DNA of 64,000 nucleotides from Cepaea nemoralis (taxonomy: Eukaryota > Mollusca > Gastropoda > Stylommatophora > Helicidae): contig JACEFZ010014460.1 of NCBI GenBank assembly GCA_014155875.1, positions 15,001 through 79,000 of the forward strand, written 5' to 3'. The notes beneath the pieces are model-generated. The model saw only the letters and a program-made list of their open reading frames with translations. It was not told the DNA's origin and searched no databases. Positions 34,118-46,086 of the stretch are shown in pieces; positions within the stretch are counted from its first letter, which is position 1, and each line of letters begins with the position of its first letter. Made by a program: the position numbers and the translations under genes.

Positions 34118-34612
34118 GTGATACCTCCTACATTGGTACAAAACATAAGGTTGTTTTCGAAACAAAAGAATGGAAGAAAACCTTGCTCTCTGTTGCGATA
34201 ATATGTAACCTTTCTTTCAGCAGTCAGTAATTTCTTTCTTTCAATCTTGAAGCCAAACGTTCTGAAGATACCGTAGAGAGATATAGATCTTGGATTAGAT
34301 CATTCAGTTCACGGTGGTCGAAGCGTTGAGCAGCTGGAAAATCATCTTAGAAATCACTATCACTGTCACTTGTTGTTAAATATGCCACTACTGTTTCATC
34401 TTCTTGCAGTGAATCCGAAATATGACTGAAAGTTGGAATTGACATGTCATCTCGGTGTGGAACAGGTCGTCTAATAGAATCTAAATCGGGATATTTCAAT
34501 TTTTTGTGATTTATTTCCCATTAATTCCCTTAATATTGACAGCACTGAAGTAGCAGTCATCATAGTGGTTCTTGGGCTCTCTCCAAGCCATCAGAATTCA
34601 CAATTTTGTAAG
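34118..34612 (-). pseudogene. Decayed fragment of a conserved uncharacterised protein family
   Basis: Invisible as a single open frame, but three minus-strand frames join collinearly. First M-A-W-R-E-P-K-N-H, then Y-D-D-C-Y-F (34,600-34,530). Then Y-P-D-L-D-S-I-R-R-P-V-P-H and a serine/aspartate-rich stretch with one stop, then R-E-L-N-D-L-I-Q-D-L and S-R-L-K-E-R-N (34,508-34,252). Then T-Y-Y-R-N-R-E-Q-G-F-L, F-F-C-F-E-N-N-L and N-V-G-G-I (34,230-34,118). From memory, this resembles a multicopy uncharacterised protein of many invertebrate genomes, probably element-borne. Function unknown; the copy is broken. Confidence 0.6.
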
Positions 34613-36196
34613 GGAATAGACAGAAATATTTTTTTTTCTTTTTTCCCCCAGGGCCTTATATAGAAAATACTGTAATAATATTAATTAAATAATACACAAA
34701 TGCATGTATCTCAAAAATTAGAGCTGCTACAGACAAATAAATGTGATAATTTGATTCGGCAGACCTCTTTTATGCAAAATCAGATGTAAAATGTTTGGCA
34801 CCAAAGATTGTTTTTTTAAAAACTGTTATCAATTAGACATTACCATGTGCTGTGAACTTTCTTCTTCATTTATCTCCCATTTCGGCATAGACCCTCAACC
34901 AAATGACGTGTATCTTTCGCAATTTCCGGAAGCTCTCTCCATGTCCTCCAAGTATTATTCGTCTCTGTCTGTAATTCTCTTCTCCGTGTGTTTTTAGTTT
35001 TTATGGTATTTCGTTCGCCTTGTGCGTTCCAGATATAAGAGTTTCTATAGTCTGTTTACTTTTGTCTGCCCCAATATAAAAGTCCATATCTCAGTAACCA
35101 ACTGAGGGAAAATGATGAGATTTAGCATATAACCTTATCATTATGTCCACCCAACAAAAATATTTTTGTTCTGGAGATTGTACAGCAGATTTCAAAGTTT
35201 GTTTATATGCGGTATATAATTTACGGGACAGAGATGAAGTCCATGTTATTAAATGTATTACCTCTTCACCGGAAACACTAGCGCTGAATAGTTAATTTTC
35301 TCGTGGGACATAGGATTGGCCTTATGACAAGTGCCTCGCGTAGAGCCTTGTGTCGTCATCCGAACTGGCGGAAAATTACTGTAAAACAAGTTTGTTAGCG
35401 AGAAATCACTAGTTTTTCACCAAAACATCAAAGAAATGTCACCGCTTTCCGTGATTTAAGTTGCTTTTGGATCTATCAAAGACATATTCCTTGGGTGGGG
35501 GTTAATATAAGACGGCAGGAAAAATTTCATAACGATGCAACAGACAATTTTCAAAATAATTGATCGTGAATGAAGGCATTTATTTCTGGATAGACTATAG
35601 TTACATTGTCCCCAGGCTTTCTCATGTGTGCCCTATCCAGAGCCAGCGTCTTTTCCTCGCCTCCTGATCCACTGGAATGTGTTTAGTTCTCCCCGTGAGC
35701 TCTACATTCGTTAGTTCTGTCATACTACTTTAGTTCTACTATTCTGCACATAGACTAATTAATACATCAGTGGCTTTGAAAGTTGAGACTCATGACAGGT
35801 CTATACACTGGCTATTGTCAAAGCATTCAGTCAGACACACACAGGCTTAGAATGCTTAGATAAGCAAAATCAGCGACCTCAAAGAACATCGACTTGCATA
35901 GCCCAACATTTAACCCGCCAAGCGCAAGATTTACTTTTGAACGTTCCATGCGACGGCCGACAGCATTCGTGCTTTAAAAATGAAGACATCTGTGTCTAGC
36001 ATACTGTGAGACTGGTTACAATCGAGCCCTTGTGGTCGAGATCTATGCTGAGCTCCAGGTATTTGGTATTAGGTCCGTATTTTCGTTTACACAGTGACAC
36101 ATTATACAGTCAGTGTTAGCAGTCGCCTTTGTTTTTTCTTCAGAGAAATAACGGTTGCAGCAGGATAAAATGAAAACAGGCTTGTGTGGCTCCTGC

Positions 36197-36199
<3 letters not shown>
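34613..36199. other. No recognisable feature
   Basis: About 1.6 kb of AT-rich sequence. I found no conserved motif or repeat. Confidence 0.35.
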
Positions 36200-36255
<56 letters not shown>

Positions 36256-36321
36256 GGACGGACAGACGGACGGACGGACGGACGGACGGACGGGGCAGGC
36301 GGCGGGCGGACGGGCGGACGG

Positions 36322-36390
<69 letters not shown>
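36200..36390 (+). repeat. Compound microsatellite GACA - GACG - GAGA
   Basis: (GACA)n passes into (GACG)n, then a GGCGG patch, then (GA)n. Confidence 0.95.
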
Positions 36391-36392
<2 letters not shown>

Positions 36393-36885
36393 ACAAGCAC
36401 ATTGTACCTTACAACGAACTCAAACCCGGTGAACAAAATCATTGTGGAGATGAATTAGAAACGCAACAATAACAAAAACAATAAAATTAAACAAGGTTAT
36501 GTAAATATGTTAAATTAAGCTAAACCTCCTCACAACGAATCCGACCTTTCGATCTTAGTGATCTTCTTCGGGAAAAAACACAAACAGATCTAACATAAAC
36601 ATTGGTATCAGTAAATAATAACGCAACAACAAACAATGTATGAGAAACGCTAACGGGCGATTACATTACTGTATCTTGCTTTACTGAATTTAACAGTCAA
36701 TATTAACAATAAAATGAAATTATATTTAGTAGCAGTTGCTATATAACGTATGAAGTGTAGCTAAGTGTAGAATGGTGTTCACAGTATATAAACAGAAAGT
36801 GTTCTTTGAGATATTGTGAAGTATTTTCTCTGTTACTACCACTGGGGTTTATGTGCGTGAGGCTTCATTTGTTATGTTTATATTT
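36391..36885. other. No recognisable feature
   Basis: AT-rich; nothing recognised. Confidence 0.35.
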
Positions 36886-37097
36886 TGTATTAGCTTTGTC
36901 AGAATACTCAGATTCGTATTAGTTTTGTCAGAGAATACTCAGATTCGTATTAATTTCATCAGAGAGTATTCAGATTCGCATTAGTTTTACCAGAGAATAC
37001 TCAAGTTCATATTAGTTTTATCAGAGTTCTCAAATTCGTATTAGTTTCATCAGAGAGTTATCAGATTTGTATTGGTTTTATCAGAGAGAATTCAGAT
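36886..37097 (+). repeat. 31-bp tandem array, about 7 degenerate copies
   Basis: The unit contains TATTAGTTTTGTCAGAGAAT followed by ACTCAGATTCG, with drift. Confidence 0.85.
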
Positions 37098-37100
37098 AAC

Positions 37101-37308
37101 AGAAGACGGTGTTGCCGAGAGGTTTAACGTGCTCACGCTTGAATGTCCTGCACACTGGCGGCGGGTAGTGGGTTCATTCTACACACCGATAATCTGAACT
37201 GTAAAGTTGACTTCCCGTTCAGAAAGCAATGGCAAACTGCTGAGCGCAAAATTGCCTAGAAAATTAACCTGTAGTTGATAGCAACGGCCTGCAAAGAGCA
37301 TGCAACAT
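37101..37308 (+). repeat. SINE1b copy
   Basis: TTGCCGAGAGGTTTAACGTG head, AGTGGGTTCATTCTAC B box, AAGCAATGGCAAACTGCTGA core. Confidence 0.8.
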
Positions 37309-38032
37309 TGTTTTGTTGGTTTTACTCAAATATCCAAGCCCAGTCTGGTTTTACACACCGTTCTGGAATTATGGATCTGGCTAGTGTTTGTTATCGCATG
37401 TGGATTGTATTGGTTGCCGAGCTAATCCACGTGTAATTGCCGACTCGTGTTGTGAAATCTGACCTTCTTCCCGTGCACACTACAACAACAAAGTACATAG
37501 CAGACAATAGAGAAATGAACTCACGAGAAACATATTACCTGTTCACCGGAGACGTGTTAATTCGATGGTTAGCATACTCACAACTCGTCTTCGGTTTCCT
37601 AAACGTCTTAACTAAACAAATCTGTCTTTGTAATATTATAATCTTGTTTGGAACTTTCATAATTATCACCTGAAAAAATGTTGAACCGTAAAATTTAACA
37701 GGCAAAGAGTAGCTTGCTTGGAGAAAGCTGGCCATGTCTGTACCCATAATTATATTTATTGCTTGTAGTGGGTTATACTAATAATGGCCGCAGATGCCAG
37801 GGGCACTACGGAGTATGCATCCTTCAGTTTTATTCATAGGGCGCAAACTAAGTTGATAGCTAACTGCACTGGTATTGTTGTGAGCACGGTCGGACCCGAG
37901 TTCGCCGCCTGGGCTCGTTTCTTGCCAAAGTGAGGGAAAGACTGACCAACTGTTCCACATAGCTCTCAGAACTACAACATGTGATAGCGCTAAGACGTCA
38001 CTGATCCACTGCAGGAAACTGCGTCGGGGCTA
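37309..38032. other. No recognisable feature
   Basis: Short frames only; nothing recognised. Confidence 0.35.
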
Positions 38033-38040
38033 GTAGTAGC

Positions 38041-38126
<86 letters not shown>

Positions 38127-38177
38127 CAGTAGTGGTAGTAGTAGTGGTAGTAGTAGTAGTAGTAAGTAGTAGTAGTA

Positions 38178-38264
<87 letters not shown>

Positions 38265-38340
38265 ATAGTATTGTTGCTGTTGTTGTTGTTATTGTTGTTG
38301 TTGTTTTTGTTGTTGTTGTAGCACGAGCAGCTGCAGCAGT
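38033..38340 (+). repeat. (AGT)n and (TTG)n trinucleotide tracts
   Basis: (TAG/AGT)n from 38,033 to 38,272, then TTG-rich sequence to about 38,320. Confidence 0.95.
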
Positions 38341-38404
38341 AGTAAAAGTAATAAAAGTAATAGCAGAAACAAAAGTAACAGTAATTGTAGTGGTGATGGT
38401 TTGA

Positions 38405-39010
38405 TATGTTTGTGGAAACAAAGAAGAAGAGGAGGCGACGGACAGTGATGACGAGTAAGAAGAAGAAGAAGAGGCGACGGACAGTGATGACGAGTAAGAA
38501 GAAGAAGAGGAGGCGACGGACAATGATGACGAGTAAGAAGAAGAGGGGGCGACGGATAATGATGACGAGTAAGAAGAAGAAGAGGAGGCGACGGACAATG
38601 GTGACGAGTAAGAAGAAGATGAGGAGGTGACGGACAATGATGACGAGTAAGAAGAAGAAGAGGAGGTGACGGACAATGATGACGAGTAAGAAGAAGAAGA
38701 GGAGGTGACGGACAATAATGACGAGTAAGAAGAAGAAGAGGAGGTGACGGACAATAATGACGAGTAAGAAGAAGAAGAGGAGGTGACGGACAATGATGAC
38801 GAGTAAGAAGAAGAAGAGGAGGCGACGGACAATGATGACGAGTAAGAAGAAGAAGAGGAGGTGACGGACAATGATGACGAGTAAGAAGAAGAAGATGAGG
38901 CGACGGACAATGATGACGAGTAAGAAGAAGAAGAGGAGGCGACGGACAATGATGACGAGTAAGAAGAAGAAGAGGAGGTGACGGACAATGATGACGAGTA
39001 AGAAGAAGAA
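38405..39010 (+). repeat. 39-bp tandem array, about 15 copies
   Basis: The unit is GACGAGTAAGAAGAAGAAGA followed by GGAGGCGACGGACAATGAT. The 13-codon period gives long serine-rich minus-strand frames that are not genes. Confidence 0.93.
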
Positions 39011-39275
39011 TACGAAGAGCAGGAAACCAACGTGACTGTGATATGAACAGAAAAATAAAATCAACGTTACTAGCGCCTTTCCTCCATCCCTTATTCAGCC
39101 CGGAACAAATACTGGTTTGAACATCCTAGCACAATGCCTCCGCGCAGTAATACAACCACATTACTTGGAACCGATCACAGAAAAAAAATAGTTCCTCTAC
39201 CCCTGAAGAAGGAACATTCTATCGTATTCTTCTCACCCTCAAACGTTCTTTTTTATTTCCTTTTGGCATAATTCA

Positions 39276-39506
39276 TCACGGGGTAGAGAAAACATCCCCT
39301 CCAGCGTGACGCAGCTGCCACCGATTGCCGGCAAAGACTTCCCATCTACATGTATAATCAACATTTGGTACAAAATCTGCTTCCTTAAAACCGAATACAC
39401 GATGCCGGCACCGAATGGAGATGGTATCACTTTGGCTGGGAATTATCGCCCCACATCCATTCTGTTTGTCTAGTGCAAACTTCCTGGCCATTGTATAATT
39501 AATCAT
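39276..39506 (-). other. Open frame of unknown nature
   Basis: A 76-codon frame with many Trp, Cys and Gly residues, not obviously low-complexity (V-D-Y-T-C-R-W-E-V-F-A-G-N-R-W). A second frame overlaps it (39239-39430). No domain is recognised and no splice context is evident. It could be a fragment of an unidentified element. Confidence 0.25.
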
Positions 39507-39635
39507 TTTCTCAGTGTTTGAATAGTGCTAGTCTATGACTAACAAATCAGATTGGTCGCGGGCTCATCTTTCCTGACTTTACTGCTCCGCTGGGACGGTT
39601 GCTTCTCCGTGAACGGTTTATTGAAGCCTTTCAGC

Positions 39636-39646
39636 GTTCTCTCTCT

Positions 39647-39694
<48 letters not shown>

Positions 39695-39914
39695 TCTCCT
39701 CTCTCTCTCTCTCTCCGTCTTTCTTTTTCTCTGTCTTTCTCTCTCTCTCTTTGTCTCGCTCTCTCACTCTTCTTTCTCTTTGTCTCTTACAGACTCCAAA
39801 CTCTCTCTCTCTCTCTTCGTCTTTCTTTTTTCTCTCTGCTTTACTCTCTCTCTCTCTTTGTCTCTCTCTCTCTTTGTCTCTCTCTCACTCTTCTTTCTCT
39901 TTGTCTCTTACAGA

Positions 39915-39981
<67 letters not shown>

Positions 39982-40035
39982 AGCACTCTTCTTTCGCTTT
40001 GCCTCTTACAAGCATCTTTTATATGCCTCTCTCCC

Positions 40036-40080
<45 letters not shown>
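39636..40080 (+). repeat. CT-rich microsatellite region
   Basis: Long (CT)n runs separated by TTCTTTCTCTTTGTCTCTTA-type words that are repeated three times. Confidence 0.93.
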
Positions 40081-40083
<3 letters not shown>

Positions 40084-40381
40084 ATCGCTTTTTTCTCTTT
40101 TCTCCCTCTTTCAGCCACATGTTTCCCTCTTGTTCTTTTTCTGGGTCTCCATCTCTATTTCTATGTGTTTCTGTATATTCCACTAATCTTTTTACTTTAT
40201 TCCTCTTCCTTCCTTTAACTGCCTGTCCGTGTGTCTGTTTCGTTCTCTCCCTTTCTATCTTCCTGCTTTTACTTGTTTCGTACTTTCTTTCTTTTTTTTT
40301 TCTTGCTGCTTTCTTTCTTCACTTCCTCTTCTTCTTTCGTTTGCTTGAAATTAGTATATATCTGTTTCCCTTAACAACCAA

Positions 40382-40457
<76 letters not shown>

Positions 40458-40640
40458 CCTCTCTCTCTCTCTATCTTTCTCTCTTTCTTCTCTGTCTCAC
40501 TCTTTTCTCTTTTTACCCTTGCTTCTTCCTCTTTCTTCCTGTAATTGCCTCTTCCATGTGGCTTTCCATATTTCTTCTTCTATCTCCCTCCCTCCCCCCC
40601 TCTCTCTCTCTCTCTCTCTCTCAAAAGCGTTCTCGTGTAT
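40081..40640 (+). repeat. Pyrimidine-rich continuation with (CT)n at 40,384-40,470
   Basis: Irregular C/T-rich sequence, then (CT)n, then another CT run near 40,600-40,622. Confidence 0.85.
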
Positions 40641-40784
40641 GTAAGTAAAGACCCCTTTATATTGGATGCTTAAGTGTTGTTTGTCCATCAAGAATGATGT
40701 ATTTAAGTATTTAAATATTTGGTAAGGTATTTAAGTAACTTGTAATAAAAGGTCGTTTTACCAGGCTTGAGGCGTAACGGGTAT

Positions 40785-41005
40785 ACGATGCCGGAACGAA
40801 ATTTGTATAGGCTATTTTGGTATTCTAAGCATAATATGATAAATATTACGTTGGCCTCCTTTGCGTAACAGGGCAATTCTTGGCACTCCTTTTATGCTCT
40901 GTCAACCCGGGATCCCTGGTTAATTAAATCATGGACCTCAATAAAGATCCAAACACATGACCGTCGGGCCGACAGGCAAGCATGTTAATCCATGTGCTAC
41001 CGAAT
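40785..41005 (-). repeat. SINE4 copy, decayed
   Basis: Minus strand: GTAGCACATGGATTAACATG head and CATGTGTTTGGATC (B box decayed). Confidence 0.55.
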
Positions 41006-41122
41006 CTCCCGTGTTGGGTATATGGAAAGTTCTACACACACACAAAATAAGGACAAGGAAACGGCCCCCGTCGCACAATTGGGTATATGTTGCTAGTCCC
41101 TTATTTATTTATTTTTTTAACC

Positions 41123-41212
41123 AATCGGCACTCATTCTGGGATGTGGTTAGTATCACGCCGACCGCCTTGTAATTCCCGTGTAATCTTCTAATACCAATT
41201 TCTAGGCTGAGA
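41123..41212 (-). repeat. SINE4 3' fragment, cut by a MITE
   Basis: Minus strand: CTCAGCCTAGAAATTGG, then GGTCGGCGTGATACTAACCA, then GAGTGCCGATTGG. The MITE at 41,221 follows where the head should continue. Confidence 0.65.
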
Positions 41213-41220
41213 AGACAATA

Positions 41221-41370
41221 CAGGGTGTATTTATAATGCAGTGTTTGAAAATATTGTCGGTCCTAGATTTGTATTTACCTATTATGTTGCATGAATTTTA
41301 CAGAGGGTGAATACAAAACTTGGACCGGCAATATTTTCAAACACTGCACAGTCATTGAAAATACACCTTA
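41221..41370. mobile_element. 150-bp MITE with TA flanks (Tc1/mariner-like)
   Basis: Terminal inverted repeats of about 50 bp contain GGGTGTATTT, GCAGTGTTTGAAAATATTG and CGGTCC. TA on both sides (41219-41220, 41371-41372). A second copy lies at 54,418. Confidence 0.78.
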
Positions 41371-41484
41371 TACCATGAGAAACGCAATGCTAGAGGGCAA
41401 GGTCTAACGATAAGCATGAAAGCGGGACACGCAGGTTTAAATAGGAAGATCAAAGCAGTAGATGGACGTAAAACTGAATTTATT

Positions 41485-42620
41485 GAACCGTTGTGCCAGA
41501 GTTAGACTGTATCATTGTGCCAGAGTTAGACTGTACCATTGTGCCAGAGTTAGACTGTATCATTGTGCCAGAGTTAGACTGTATCATTGTGCCAGAGTTA
41601 GACTGTATCATTGTGCCAGAGTTAGACTGTATCATTGTGCCAGAGTTAGACTGTACCATTGTGCCAAAGTTAGACTGTACCATTGTGCCAGAGTTAGACT
41701 GTATCATTGTGCCAGAGTTAGACTGTATCATTGTGCCAGAGTTAGACTGTATCATTGTGCCAGAGTTAGACTGTATCATTGTGCCAGAGTTAGACTGTAC
41801 CATTGTGCCAGAGTTAGACTGTACCATTGTGCCAGAGTTAGACTGTATCATTGTGCCAGAGTTAGACTGTACCATTGTGCCAGAGTTAGACTGATCCACC
41901 ATGAGAGAGCTAAACTGCACCATCTTGCTAGAATTAGACTGTTGACTTTACCATCGTGCCAGAGTTAGACTGTATCATTGTGCCAAAGTTAGACTGTATC
42001 ATTGTGCCAGAGTTAGACTGTACCATTGTGCCAAAGTTAGACTGTACCATTGTGCCAAAGTTAGACTGTACCATTGTGCCAAAGTTAGACTGTACCATTG
42101 TGCCAGAGTTAGACTGTACCATTGTGCCAGAGTTAGACTGATCCACCATGAGAGAGCTAAACTGCACCATCTTGCTAGAATTAGACTGTTGACTTTACCA
42201 TCGTGCCAGAGTTAGGCTGTACCATCGTTTTAGAGTTATAATGTACCATTGTGTCACAGTAAGAGTGCACTATTGTGCCAGAGTTAGACTGTACACTAGT
42301 ATCAAGATTAGAACTGTACCATCGTAGCAGAGTTAGAACTGTAGCTTCGCGACAGAAGTGTACCATCTTGTCGGGGTTAGACTACCATTGTGCCAGAGTT
42401 AGAATGCACAATTGTATCAAGGTTAGAACTGTGCCATTGCATCAAAGTTAGAACTATATCATCGTATAAGAGATACTTGTTACCAATGTGTCAGAGTAGA
42501 TCTGTACCATTGTATCAGTCAGAACTGTGCCATTGTAGCAGAGTTATGTTGTACCATTATGTCAGAACTGTACTATCGTGTCAAAGCTAGAATTCTACCA
42601 TCGAACAGATTTAGAATTGT
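41485..42620 (+). repeat. 24-bp tandem array with higher-order structure, decaying to the right
   Basis: The unit is CTGTATCATTGTGCCAGAGT followed by TAGA. A distinct segment with CTGATCCACCATGAGAGAGC recurs at 41,891 and 42,130, so a larger block of about 239 bp is itself duplicated. Long frames on both strands are repeat artefacts. Confidence 0.93.
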
Positions 42621-42972
42621 GCCACCATGCCAGAAACAGAAAATATCCGGATTCCTTTGCAGATGACCGTCGAATTGAAGGCAATAACTAATCTTATCTA
42701 ATCCACACCTACATTATGTGTTGTGATTATAACTGTACAATGTCACATAATCTTACATAAATGTACATACTAGAGTGCAAGATGAAGCAGTATTGAATGT
42801 TGTTTTCGCCTCTATTCGCCGGTCGATTTCATCGTAGAATCGAAATAACAGAGAACTCTAACGCTTGTGTAATCGAATGCCCAGCGTGAGTATCGATCAT
42901 CCTATTGACTTTTGATGGCTTTACTTACGTTTCCAAGTTAATAAGACACGAGGTTGCATACTGTCTGCGGTA
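42621..42972. other. No recognisable feature
   Basis: Nothing recognised. Confidence 0.35.
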
Positions 42973-43105
42973 TGTGTTGGGGATATGTCGCAGTAGTTCT
43001 CTAACTGGTGTAGCGCCAGGGAGTTGCTGGTGAGCTGTATGTGTTGGGGATATGTTGCAGTAGTTCTCTAACTGGTGTAGAGCCGCAGAGAGTTGCTGGT
43101 GACGC
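42973..43105 (+). repeat. About 64-bp tandem duplication
   Basis: TGTTGGGGATATGTCGCAGT...GAGTTGCTGGTGA occurs twice with small differences. Confidence 0.85.
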
Positions 43106-43623
43106 TATATGAAGGTTAGCTGTAGACCGAGCACACAACGAATTGTGTGGTGAAATCTTAGCCATACTCATTTCTTAACTGGCTGCTCTACTAAGGCAAG
43201 AAAAAGAACATCATGATGAGGAGGAGAAGAAGAAGAAGATGAGGAGGTGGAGTAAGGGGAACAGGAGGATATTGATAATAAATAGCGATCAATCAGATAC
43301 GTGCTTCTCTAGCAGGGGAAGAATACAATGTGAACTTATGAGGAATGCCCGAAAATAAGTGTTAAATTTTTTCTTAGTCTGTTTGTTTTTTTCTTTCTTC
43401 CTTTTCATCTGCCCTTACCTACCATCCTCTGTCCCTTATTTTTAATAAGATATATCATGTTTATCAGTGCAAGGTTAGTATTGGGTTATATGGTATCTAT
43501 TATTATTATTTCAGATCATCAGTTAGTTATAATGTGATTGTTTTTGCAGCCGCTATGATATTGATATCATGCCAACATTTCCTTCGTAAAGTGAGTAGTT
43601 TTATAGTGGTTGTGTGGCAGATA
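43106..43623. other. No recognisable feature
   Basis: A short GAAGAAG run near 43,220; otherwise nothing. Confidence 0.35.
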
Positions 43624-44212
43624 TCTTATAAATAAAAAAGGATGTATGTATGTGTGTGTGTGTCCTTTATGCGTTCGCGAACGGTCCATCCGACTGAGAT
43701 GAAATTTTCTACACGTCTTCCTCTCATTCCCGCGCTGCCAACTGTCATATTGTTTTAGTGTTAAATCGGCTACTTACTTAATATTATTTAATTTTTCATT
43801 TTTCATTATAATTTCTATATAGCGAGGGGACTTAACTCTAGAAAAGTTATTTCAAGGGGCATAACTTTTAATAACTTTTCTGTATACCTTATAGTCATAT
43901 TGTTGCATCGTTTTCAAAGATATGTAAACTCTTTGTCTATAGTTATTTACAGGCATATGAGTTATAATAAATAATGATATAATCTTTAAGGCATTTTCAA
44001 AGTTTTCATAAAAATAATTCATAATGCATAACATTGTAACTCATCTTTTTATGCTTAAAGAAGTTATCTACAGTCATGGCGGTTATTAATAATAGTTACC
44101 TTATCTCTATCAAGTTCGAAGATTTTATATTTCTTTACACTGTCGCCAACTCTAAGAAGACATGGAACAACTTCAGCCACTATTAAATATACAGGCATAT
44201 GCGTTATAATCC

Positions 44213-45770
44213 TACTCCTCCTCCTCCTATCCTCTTCCTCTTTCCCTCCCCTCCTCCCTCTCCCTCCTCTTCCTCCTCCATCCTCCTCCTCCCTCTTCCT
44301 CCTCCTCCCTCCTCCTCCCTCTACCTCCTCCTTCCTCCTCCTCCCTCCTCCTCCCTCTTCCTCCTCCCCCTACCTCCTCCCTCCTCCTAATCACTCCTCT
44401 TCCTTCCTCCTTCCTCCTCCCTCCTCCTTCTCCCCCCTCATCCCTCTTCCTCCCTCCTCCTCCCTCTCTCCTCCTCCCTCTTCCCCCCTCCCCCTACCTC
44501 CTCCCTCCTCCTAATCACTCCTCTTCCTTCCTCCTTCCTCCTCCCTCCTCCTCCCCCCTCATCCCTCTTCCTCCCTCCTCCTTCTCCTCCCTCTTCCTCC
44601 CTCCTCCTCCCTCCTTCCCCTCCCTTCTTCCTCTCCTCCTCCCTCCTCCTCCCTCTCCTCCTTCCTCCTCCCTTCTCCTCCTCCCTCCTCCTCTCTCCTC
44701 CTCTCTCCTCCCTTTTCCTCCCTCCTCCTCCCTCTACCTCCTCCCTCTTCCTCATCATTCACCCTCCCCCTCCTCCTTCCTCCTTCTTCTCCCTCCTCCT
44801 TCTACCTCTCCTCCCTCCTCCTTCTCCCTCCACCTCCTCCTCCCTCCTCCTCCTCTCTCCTCCTCCTCCCTCCTCCTCCCTCCTCCTCCTCCCTCCTCCT
44901 CCCTCTTCCTCCTCCCTCCTCCTCCTCCCCCTCCTCCTCCTTTCTCATCCTCCCTCCTTCTCCCTCCCTCCTCCTTCTCCCTCCTCCTCCCTCTTCCTCC
45001 TTCCTCCTCCTCCCCCCTCCTCCTCTTCCTCCTCCTTCCTCCTTCTCCTCCTCCTTCTCCCTCCTCCACCTTCCTCCTCCTCCCTCCTCCTCTCTCCTCC
45101 TCCTCCTTCCTCCTCCTCCCTCCTCCTCCCTATCCCTCCTCCTCCTCCTCCCACTCCTCTTCCTGCGTTCTCCACCTCCCTCCTTCTCCCTCCTTCTCCC
45201 TCCTCCTCCTCCTTCTCCCTCCTCCTCCCTCTTCCTCCTCCCTCTTCTTCCTCCCTCCTCCTCCCCCTCCTCTCTCTTCCTCCTCCTTCCTCCTCCTCCT
45301 TTTCCATCCTCCTCCCTCCTCCTCCTCCCTCCTCCTCCTCCCTCCTCCTCCTGTCTCCTCCCTCCTTCTCCCTCCTCCTCCCTCCTCCTCCCTCCTCCTC
45401 CCTCCTCCTCCCTCTCCCTCCTCTCTACTCCTCCTCCCCCTCCTCCTACTGCGTTTTCCTCCTCCCTCCTTCTCCCTCCTTCTCCTTCTCCCTCCTCCTC
45501 CCTCCTCCTCCTCACCCTCCTCCTCTCTCCTCCTCCTCCCTCATCCTCCCCCTCCTCCTCTCTCCTTCTCCTCCCTCCTCCTCCCTCCTCCTCCTTCTCC
45601 TCTTTCCCCTCCTCCTAATCCCTCCTCCTCCCTCCTATTCCTCCCTACTCCTCCTCCTCCCTTCTCCTCCTCTCTCCGCCTATCTCTTCCTCCCTCCTCC
45701 TCCTCCCTCCTCCACCCTCTTCCTCCTCCCTCCTCCTACTCCTCCTTTTTCTTCTTCTGCTGCTGCTGCT
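44213..45770 (+). repeat. 1.5-kb (TCC)-type polypyrimidine tract
   Basis: Nearly pure C/T on the plus strand, A/G on the other. The E/G/R-rich minus-strand frames are artefacts. Long mirror-like polypurine-polypyrimidine tracts can form triplex DNA. Confidence 0.95.
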
Positions 45771-45903
45771 GCCGCCGCCGCTCCATTTACCCAAGTTAAT
45801 TGTTGGGGGAAGATGTAAAGATCTTTCAAGTGCTCTTTCTAATGCTTTTTGTAAGTTGGTCTTCGTTTATCTAAGGTTGTTCTAACTGCAACCAATAAAT
45901 GAT

Positions 45904-45955
<52 letters not shown>

Positions 45956-45963
45956 GAGGGAGG

Positions 45964-46007
<44 letters not shown>

Positions 46008-46018
46008 GGCAGGCAGAT
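45904..46018 (+). repeat. (GACA)n microsatellite next to a Helitron 3' end
   Basis: Two GACA runs separated by GAGAGGGAGGGA. Confidence 0.95.
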
Positions 46019-46086
46019 AGATCCCCACCAGAGTCTGGGCGAAGCCGGGCCGGGTCAGCTAGTATCCTATAAAGGATATGCAAAAA

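Larger units (their letters stand above)
43624..46063 (+). mobile_element. Probable non-autonomous Helitron-like element with internal microsatellite expansion
   Basis: The 5' end TCTTATAAATAAAAAAGGAT and the next 450 bp match the Helitron-like copy at 13,888. The 3' end at 46,063 is GTCTGGGCGAAGCCGGGCCG then GGTCAGCTAGT, preceded by GACA repeats as in that copy. Between them lies a 1.5-kb TCC tract. The ends may instead belong to two fragments. No Rep/helicase is present. Confidence 0.6.

Noticed and set aside
37990..39064. Long serine-rich and hydrophobic minus-strand frames
   Set aside because: They are translations of (AGT)n and a 39-bp tandem repeat whose period is a multiple of three.
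39552..40544. Leucine/serine-rich frames suggesting membrane proteins
   Set aside because: Translations of CT microsatellites.
41462..42170. R-L-Y-H-C and similar repeat proteins
   Set aside because: Product of a 24-bp tandem repeat read in triplets on both strands.
44438..45515. Glu/Gly/Arg-rich frames
   Set aside because: Antisense of a polypyrimidine tract; composition artefact.
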